From Jackrogersella multiformis (lineage: Eukaryota; Ascomycota; Sordariomycetes; Xylariales; Hypoxylaceae), in the NCBI GenBank assembly GCA_902806575.1, contig CADCXD010000002.1, positions 1,798,001 through 1,862,000 of the forward strand: a stretch of 64,000 nt of DNA. The letters are read 5' to 3'. The stretch's first letter is position 1, and every line of letters begins with the position of its first letter. The translations under genes and the position numbers were made by a program. Shown here piece after piece: positions 58,033 to 64,000 of this stretch. The notes beneath the pieces were generated by a model, which worked only from the letters and a program-made list of their open reading frames with translations, was not told the DNA's origin and did not search any database.

Positions 58033-58533
58033 GGGCCCGGAAGTTTCAATTTTTAGATATAACGCGGGAGTCTGTTCGAGGCCTACCTGTCAAGGGAGAC
58101 TGGTTACCTACCTAGGTAGGTACCCAATCAGCTATTCTCGAGTTATAGTATCAATACAACTTTTACCTCATCCGCACCCTCTCGCCCTAAGCATCTCCCA
58201 TTCCTTCTATAGCATAAAACCCACATAGCAGCCCATCACGGCAGCCCCAACATCACATCTGCGTTCCAGAGCAATAAACTAAACATTAAAAAACGACACA
58301 ACTAGCTCGGGTTTAAAGGTACATCGTGTCCCGCCGACAAAGCACACCCGAGATACGCCTCCATCCCTGACCGTTTTACTATTCAACCATGGATGCCTAT
58401 CACATCCCCCGTCTATCATCTGATGATTGCCAGCCTTGCTGCTGCTCTTATCCTACACCCTAGTCTTGTGCCCCCCTCCTTCGCCACCTACCTAGTAGCT
58501 TAGGTAGATAGATACCACGTACGCAAGTCTGGG
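58033..58533. other. Intergenic
   Basis: Convergent 3' region between the NLR relic and the membrane-protein gene. CCTAGGTAGGTACC lies at about 58110-58123. Nothing else is seen. Confidence 0.5.
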
Positions 58534-59723
58534 CTAGACACTCCCCACGGCGCCGAGCCCCACGCCCGTCACGGCCGCGGCGAGCACCCAGACGCTGCTC
58601 CACGCGGCGGCGCCGGGCGTCTCCACGCCCTCGATCGTCAGGCGCGCCTGCACGAACGTGTTCGCGCCCGTGACCAGCATCAGCAGCGCGGTGCGCTGGA
58701 TCACCACCTTGGTCTGCGCGCTCCAGCCCCAGAGGTTCCAGCGCACCGTCTCCCGCAGGCTCGCGCCGGCCGCGTCGAACTCCTCCTCCTCCTTCTTGGG
58801 GTTGGCCATCGCCTCCGCGGGCGTGAACACGAACACCCTCGCCGCGAACCCGAGGACCAGGGTCACGGGAAGCAGCCCCACGTACGTGGCCTCGTGGGCC
58901 GAGGCGATGGACGGCAGGTTGGTGAAGTGCATCACCAGGTACGAAGGCAGGTACGTGGCGTACGCGAAGAACAGGGTCACGCTGTAGATGGCGCCGGCGA
59001 GTAGGGTGGTCAGCAGCGCGATGGGGCGGTCGGCGACGACGTCGGCATTGGGCACGCTGTGCGGGTCCGCGTGTACCGTGGACAGCGGCCGGAGAAGGCG
59101 GAACGGGATGTAAGTCGCGAGGGTTTCAATTGCGAGGGTCAGGAGGAGAGCGCTAGGTGGCGATGCGTAGAAGGCGTATAGGAGGTAGAGCTGCGGGCCT
59201 TGGGATAAGAGATTAAGCGCCGTGATATCGTAGCCGTCGTAATTGCCAAACCACCCCAGCGCAAGTTCGAATCTATAGAAGGCAGAGAAAGCAATATTAG
59301 AAATACGTCACTAACAGCTGAACTCCCTTCCTAACCTGCACGAACACGCACATGCACAAGGATAAACTCGAGCATCTATCAAAGGCAGGATACTCACACT
59401 CTCCATCCCGTCACAATCTCAAAATCAGTCCAAGTACTCAGGATCTTCGCGTGCGGCACCAACGGGCCCTTCGTGTAGCTCCACGTCAGCGAGTAGCCCA
59501 GCGCCGCGAGCGACAAGCTGAGGGAGGTAACCAGCGGGAACTGAAGCAGCTGCGGCAGCTTAGACTGCACGCCTCGCTTCGAAGGCGAAGGCGAAGTCGA
59601 AGTCGAAACTGTCGGACTCTCGATCTTGGTGATGGTTACGACTGTCGATGGGGATGTTGCGGGAGGCGTCAGCGGCGTAACTTCAGCTTCCTCCTCCGCG
59701 CGTGTCTGTTTTCTGGTTCGCAT
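58534..59723 (-). CDS. Conserved fungal multi-pass membrane protein
   Basis: Exons are 59723-59398 and 59272-58534, giving 354 aa. The 125-nt intron (GTGAGT donor, CTATAG acceptor) joins TGWR to VFELALGWFGNYDGYDI with matching phase. The N-terminal 55 residues are hydrophilic and Ser/Thr/Pro-rich. About six to seven hydrophobic segments follow: FPLVTSLSLSLAALGYSL, LYLLYAFYASPPSALLLTLA, ALLTTLLAGAIYSVTLFFAYA, VGLLPVTLVLGFAARVFVF, VIQRTALLMLVTGANTF and WSSVWVLAAAVTGVGLG. I do not recognise a named family or catalytic motif. A hydrophilic KKEEEEFD loop separates segments four and five. Probably an endomembrane protein of unknown function. Confidence 0.72.
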
Positions 59724-61132
59724 TTTGCGTCGCTTGCTACCAAGAGGTTGCCTACTACTTTAAATGCTTATCTAAGTAGGTACGCAGGTAATTCGGGAAG
59801 ATTTGCGACTGTTTGTTTTATTGACTAATCGGAGAATAGGGGTACGTTTCTTGAGAAATCGACCTCGATACGGTCGCGTGCTACCAAGGTTCTAAAAACC
59901 AAAATGATGTAGTAAGGAGTAAAATACGTAAGTATTTATCAATATTCATCGATATTTATCAGAGTAGGATTAGATAGGCACAGCAGGTAGCTACCTGGAC
60001 AGCTAAAAGCTAATACAAGGTCTAGGTCTAGGTAGGCACGAATACAAGTAGTGTAGGTAATAGGTAACCTTGGAAGCTTAAGGTTAAAAAGCTAAGGTTC
60101 GTACGATCAGCAGCACCTATGTTACCCAGGTAGGCAGGCACCCAGGCTGCCAGGGCTTTCTATGGCGGGGTCCAGTTCCCGCTTTGCATGTGGGGAAAAA
60201 GTTAAGCGGTCCATTTACATGGTACCTTATTAGGTACATGTAGGTATTGATTGTAAGGAGGCAAGTAGGTACCTAGCACCGGTGACGTCTCTACTCCTCC
60301 GTCTAGGTACTCGTCTCTCGAGCCGCCTTACCAACATAACCCCACTGCCTGGCTGATCGACAACAAACCTCGCTTCTCAAAAGGAGCCTGGATCCTCGAT
60401 CCTCGATCTTCGGAATTTTCTTCTCTTTTTTAATTCTTCTCTTCTTACCTACCTACCTGCCTACCTAGGTAGGTACCCTGCGTGAACACTTTCAACCTTA
60501 GACCAGTTTCTCTCCGGAAAACCTACCTAGGTACCTAGGTAGGTAGGTTTCTTATGTGTTTGCAAACGCGCGGCGCCGTTCTGTTTGTTACCATATATAC
60601 TAGGTACCGTGTATTTACATGCACATCATGACTCGCAGCTCCGTTACCTACAGTATGGTCGAGCCTAGTAACCCTAATCCTTGGCAACTTCAACCTTTCC
60701 GAGTTTAGGCGACCCTATCATCGCCAACCAGCACCCAAATGCATGATCACGCATCTTCTGGTAAGTCGAAAACTTCATCTTGGTCGGTTTTCATTTATAA
60801 AGAACAAGTAGGTGTTCTGAGTCCTATTATCGGACATCACACTCTCTGCCCCGTGAAACCCGTCCTTGCCCCCCTAATACTTCTCTCATACTCCCTCCCC
60901 CCTAAAATGTCGATTGGTTGGGTGTTCGCTCGACGCTCCCTCCGATCCTCACTTTAACCTCTTGGAGAATGCCCCAGGGTATCTATCTCTAGAGCTCCCC
61001 CATTCTTCGGTGCTGAGATATCGGCCGCGGAGCGAACCACCTCGTTTACAGAATTTGATATACGTGGCACAAAGGAAACAACAAAAAGCCGTGATTCGTT
61101 TCATATCGTCTTTCGAGTGAGCGAACTGGAGC
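59724..61132. other. Intergenic with CCTAGGTA clusters
   Basis: 1.4 kb between the membrane-protein gene and the C2H2 gene. Repeat clusters occur at 60447-60548 and scattered CCTAGG motifs near 60027-60036. The open frames at 60739-61120 have no recognisable content. Confidence 0.5.
60447..60548. repeat. CCTAGGTA palindromic repeat cluster
   Basis: Two arrays of ACCT/AGGT units around CCTAGG cores (60447-60475 and 60521-60548), separated by about 45 bp of unique sequence. Confidence 0.8.
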
Positions 61133-62801
61133 TTAATCCTCCATACGGCCAAACATCATCTCGTCGTCCTCCTCGCTGCTACGTGCCCTAGAGCGTCGAT
61201 CGCCCTCGTCTTCGTCCATAATGCTACTCTCGCTATCTTCCATCCTCACGTCCTCCGTGTGCCGGAGCTCACCTCGGGTGAAACTCTCCGGCATCTGCCC
61301 CGACGGGAAACTGTTGATGAAGCTCGTGCTGGCAAAAGCTGCGTGGTCGAGGTACTGGGCGGGCAGCGGCGGCACGGGAGGGGCGTCGTTAGGCATCCTG
61401 GCATCTCGGCCCCCTCCGTTGCTGCCAATGCTACAGCTGAGCAGCTCGACGGCCGCTGCCAGGTCGCGATCGTCCTGGCCGGTGCTGTTCATGCCCGAAG
61501 AAGGAGGGCGTCGGTCCGTACTGGCATGTCGGAAGTGGCCGAAGCTAAACCCGTTCCCGTTTGGCATACTGCCCGGAAAGAATGGTCCCGACGGAGCCGA
61601 CTGGAAAGATCGCGAATACGTGCTTCCATTGCTGTTCCTCTTCGGGGCCGTACGATAAGCAAGAGTATCGGTGGTACCATAAGCCTCCGGCTGCGGTGGC
61701 GGGGTGGTATCAGCAGAACTATGGCCATCATGCAGCTCCGAATAGCCCGACGCGGTAGGAGAGGCCGATTCGGGGTCGCTGGCGAAGTCTTTGGCCGAGT
61801 CGGGAGGGGTGGTTTCTTCGTCGATGTTCATGGCGACGAGAACCGAAGCCGCTTCGAGCAGTTGAACTTGCTGGTGCTTGGATATGAGCAGCTTGGACGT
61901 GAGAGACCACTCGGGAGTATGTTCCCACCTAGCAAGCAATTCGTCAACACAGGTTCATGTTCAATTACCCGGGGCTTGGGGGGTCTCGGCCAGATCATCC
62001 TTATCTTCAAGACAGGAGGACGCATCTATTATCCAGCGGCCTGGGCAAGTGAGTGCACGAGAGAGGTGGTGGACAAGAAAATGGGCACCAACAAATGCTT
62101 AGTCAAGCAGCTGCTATGCTTGTATCCTTTTCCACACTTATCGCACTTGAGCTCAATTCGGTTGCTCTTCCTACCCTCCTTCGTCAAGGGCTGACCGTCG
62201 CTCGCCCGCCTAATGCGAGCATTCAGAAGTCCCGCATCCCCTTCGTCGGCCGACATATCATTCGAGTCGTCGTCGATGGCATTCTCGGGGCCCTCGGGCT
62301 TCATACTCATCGAGAACCTGTGCGTAGGCAAGCTCGCGGGTGGAGAGGGTAAGCTACCGACGATGGAGGATCGAGCGGCGGCAGACTTAGACATGGTGCC
62401 GCGGCGGGAATTGACGGCGATGGGGAGAGGCCCGACCATGTCGCCAGCTTCCTCGAGAGCGGCCGCGACGGCTGCGACGTTGGCGGCGGTGTTGGTCATA
62501 CTCTTCCGGCGTGTTACGCGATGGGTGGCATTGAGGGCGCTGGACAAAGCGGAGTAGGTGTGGGTGTGGGAGTTGTTGCGGGAATGGGACAATGGCCTCG
62601 CGGCGCCCAAGGAAGACGGCGAGCCCGAAGAGATAGATTGGCGGTGTTGGGTCAATGGCCTCGCTGATGTTTGCATTTCCTGTCGGGATAGATACGAATG
62701 ATCAGCATGACTGCTCTATTCCGGGAAGCGAGCTGGAGCGGGCACGACAGGTGAAGGTAGATTAGTGCAACTCGATCATTCATTACCTTGGAAGAGGCCA
62801 T
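61133..62801 (-). CDS. C2H2 zinc-finger transcription factor
   Basis: Exons are 62801-62787, 62679-62093 and 61928-61133, giving 465 aa. The first exon encodes just MASSK. The third exon restores a C2H2 finger cut by the 164-nt intron: IELKCDKCGKGYKHSSCLTKHL joined to WEHTPEWSLTSKLLISKHQQVQLLEAASVLVAMN. That block, with C-x2-C and H-x3-H, is strongly conserved in a single-finger family of filamentous fungi. The donor of the second intron is GTTGGT, weaker than usual. Without splicing, the finger loses its last His and the protein ends 15 residues later. The rest is Ser/Pro-rich, with an acidic C-terminus (MEDSESSIMDEDEGD) that could act in activation. Nuclear; targets unknown. Confidence 0.85.
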
Positions 62802-64000
62802 TGCCGAACACTTGAATGGGAGAACGACAAAATATTCGCTTTGTAGATGGTAAATTCTTCTTTTTCTTTATTTTCTTTTGCTACGGCTCGTGTCTCACCC
62901 GGTCGTTGAAGAATGTAGCAAAAAATGAGCGAGCAAAATAGAAGCAAGAAGCAAAAAGCAAAGCAATAAGTGTTCTTCGGCAATGGTGGGTGGTGTATGA
63001 TATGTATTGGTCAGGGCGAAGTTTGGTGGTGTAGTGGAGGGCGGGCGTTGGAAAGAATAAAAGCCGTCCGATGGTTGATAATAATATTTTTTTTTCTTTA
63101 ATCCTTTAGGAATTGAGGAAACAACAAAGGTCAATCAATCAATCAATTGCACAAAAAATAATTATTTTTTATGGATTCAAAGTTAGCACCAGCTACAAGA
63201 ATTCGTACCGATATGTACGTTTAGGCAGGTACGGACTGACTGTATTGTATAGTACAGTACACAGATACGTACCGATACACTACGCAGATACATGGATACC
63301 TAGCATCAGATACCTACCTACATTGCTTGGTTGTTCGTCAGGTGGACAGGACAACCCGACCTAAATACACATGTACTGACCCAAATCCAAATCTGAACAA
63401 TGGTCGTTGGAAACGGGCTCGACTGCGCCATCTTCACCTGCTTATTCTTCTTGACCTTACCTAGCTGCCTTGGTATTCCTTATTCCTTCAATGTACAGGT
63501 ATGTACCTAAGGCATCATGGTTACAGTACCTTAGGTAAGCTACCTAGGTAGGTGATCCAATGTCAGGAGCTGCTGGGTCACTACCTAGGTCACTATGGAA
63601 AACATTGCTGGAGGAATAGAAAAGAAAAGAAATAAGTGAGCAAGTTGGCATGTGGTGCGTTGTGTGGTGTGGTAGTCATGCTGGATTGTGTCTTGGTTCT
63701 TTCTCTCTCTGCCTGTCTCTCTCTTTCCCCCTCCCTCCTCCATTAATTTGTCCTCCCCCATCTTCTTTCCCCGTTTTGTCCGTCTTATTATCTACCTCCT
63801 TGGAAAGTAGAATCCACAAGAGCGCATTGGAAGACTGATACATAGTACAACGCACGCGCTGCACGTCAAGTGGTGCGGCCCCTGTATCTTAGGTAGGTAC
63901 AAAGGTACCTACATATTCAGTCTAACCTTGGTGGAAGTCTACTGCCTAGGTACTACCTACATTAGGTAAGGTACCTATATTTGTACTTAAGTACGCTAGC
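62802..64000. other. Intergenic to window end
   Basis: Upstream region of the C2H2 gene and beyond. It has A/T-rich leader sequence, a CTCTCT pyrimidine tract (63705-63735) and CCTAGGTA motifs at 63541-63552, 63580-63590 and 63944-63954. No further gene is recognised. Confidence 0.5.

Overview
The window reads as nuclear DNA of a filamentous ascomycete (Pezizomycotina, probably a Sordariomycete; the class is inference). The evidence is the many short spliceosomal introns (about 48-270 nt, GTRNGT-type donors, CTAAC/CTGAC branch sites), two multi-exon Zn2Cys6 regulators, an RNAi-type RNA-dependent RNA polymerase, a NACHT-ankyrin NLR relic, a Dal5-like permease, and fungal forms of CDC37, CWC22, DPM2 and PHO23. 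Intergenic DNA is AT-rich and full of a self-complementary TACCTAGGTA-type repeat that I saw only outside coding exons. There are no operons; every gene model below was built by joining exons by hand across splice sites.

Layout. 0-12.1 kb: 3' part of a guanylate-kinase-domain gene (+), then on the minus strand a secreted PLC-like phosphodiesterase, the Hsp90 co-chaperone CDC37, an AIG2-like gamma-glutamylcyclotransferase, an aldo-keto reductase and a 100-aa secreted protein with a hydrophobin-like C-CC-C-C-CC-C pattern (three small exons). 13.1-17.4 kb: a 1,359-aa RdRP (-). 18.8-26.7 kb: a possible catabolic group of Zn2Cys6 regulator (+), amidase (-) and allantoate/pantothenate-type MFS permease (+), the last two sharing a divergent promoter. 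28.3-36.7 kb: a second, NirA-like Zn2Cys6 regulator, a NiCoT nickel transporter and an epoxide hydrolase. 37.4-45.5 kb: housekeeping genes for splicing (CWC22), dolichol-phosphate-mannose synthesis (DPM2) and a BCAS3-type WD40 protein. 48-62.8 kb: a SnoaL-like protein, an ING/PHD protein of PHO23 type, a decayed NACHT-ankyrin NLR gene, a conserved fungal membrane protein and a C2H2 zinc-finger regulator.

Main observations. (1) Two introns of the NirA-like gene are clearly homologous to each other although their flanking exons are not: candidate introner-like elements, i.e. recent intron gain. (2) The same gene has a 268-nt intron that parses as two abutting introns. (3) Four genes carry single-nucleotide frameshifts, each in or beside a G or C run and each interrupting a conserved motif or domain; this points to homopolymer errors in the assembly, or to decay. 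(4) The CWC22 RS tail continues for 104 codons in the same frame after a TAG. (5) The NLR gene has two nonsense codons and a frameshift.

Limits: all family assignments come from motif recognition; no database search was run. Exon borders follow splice consensus and reading phase and need RNA support.
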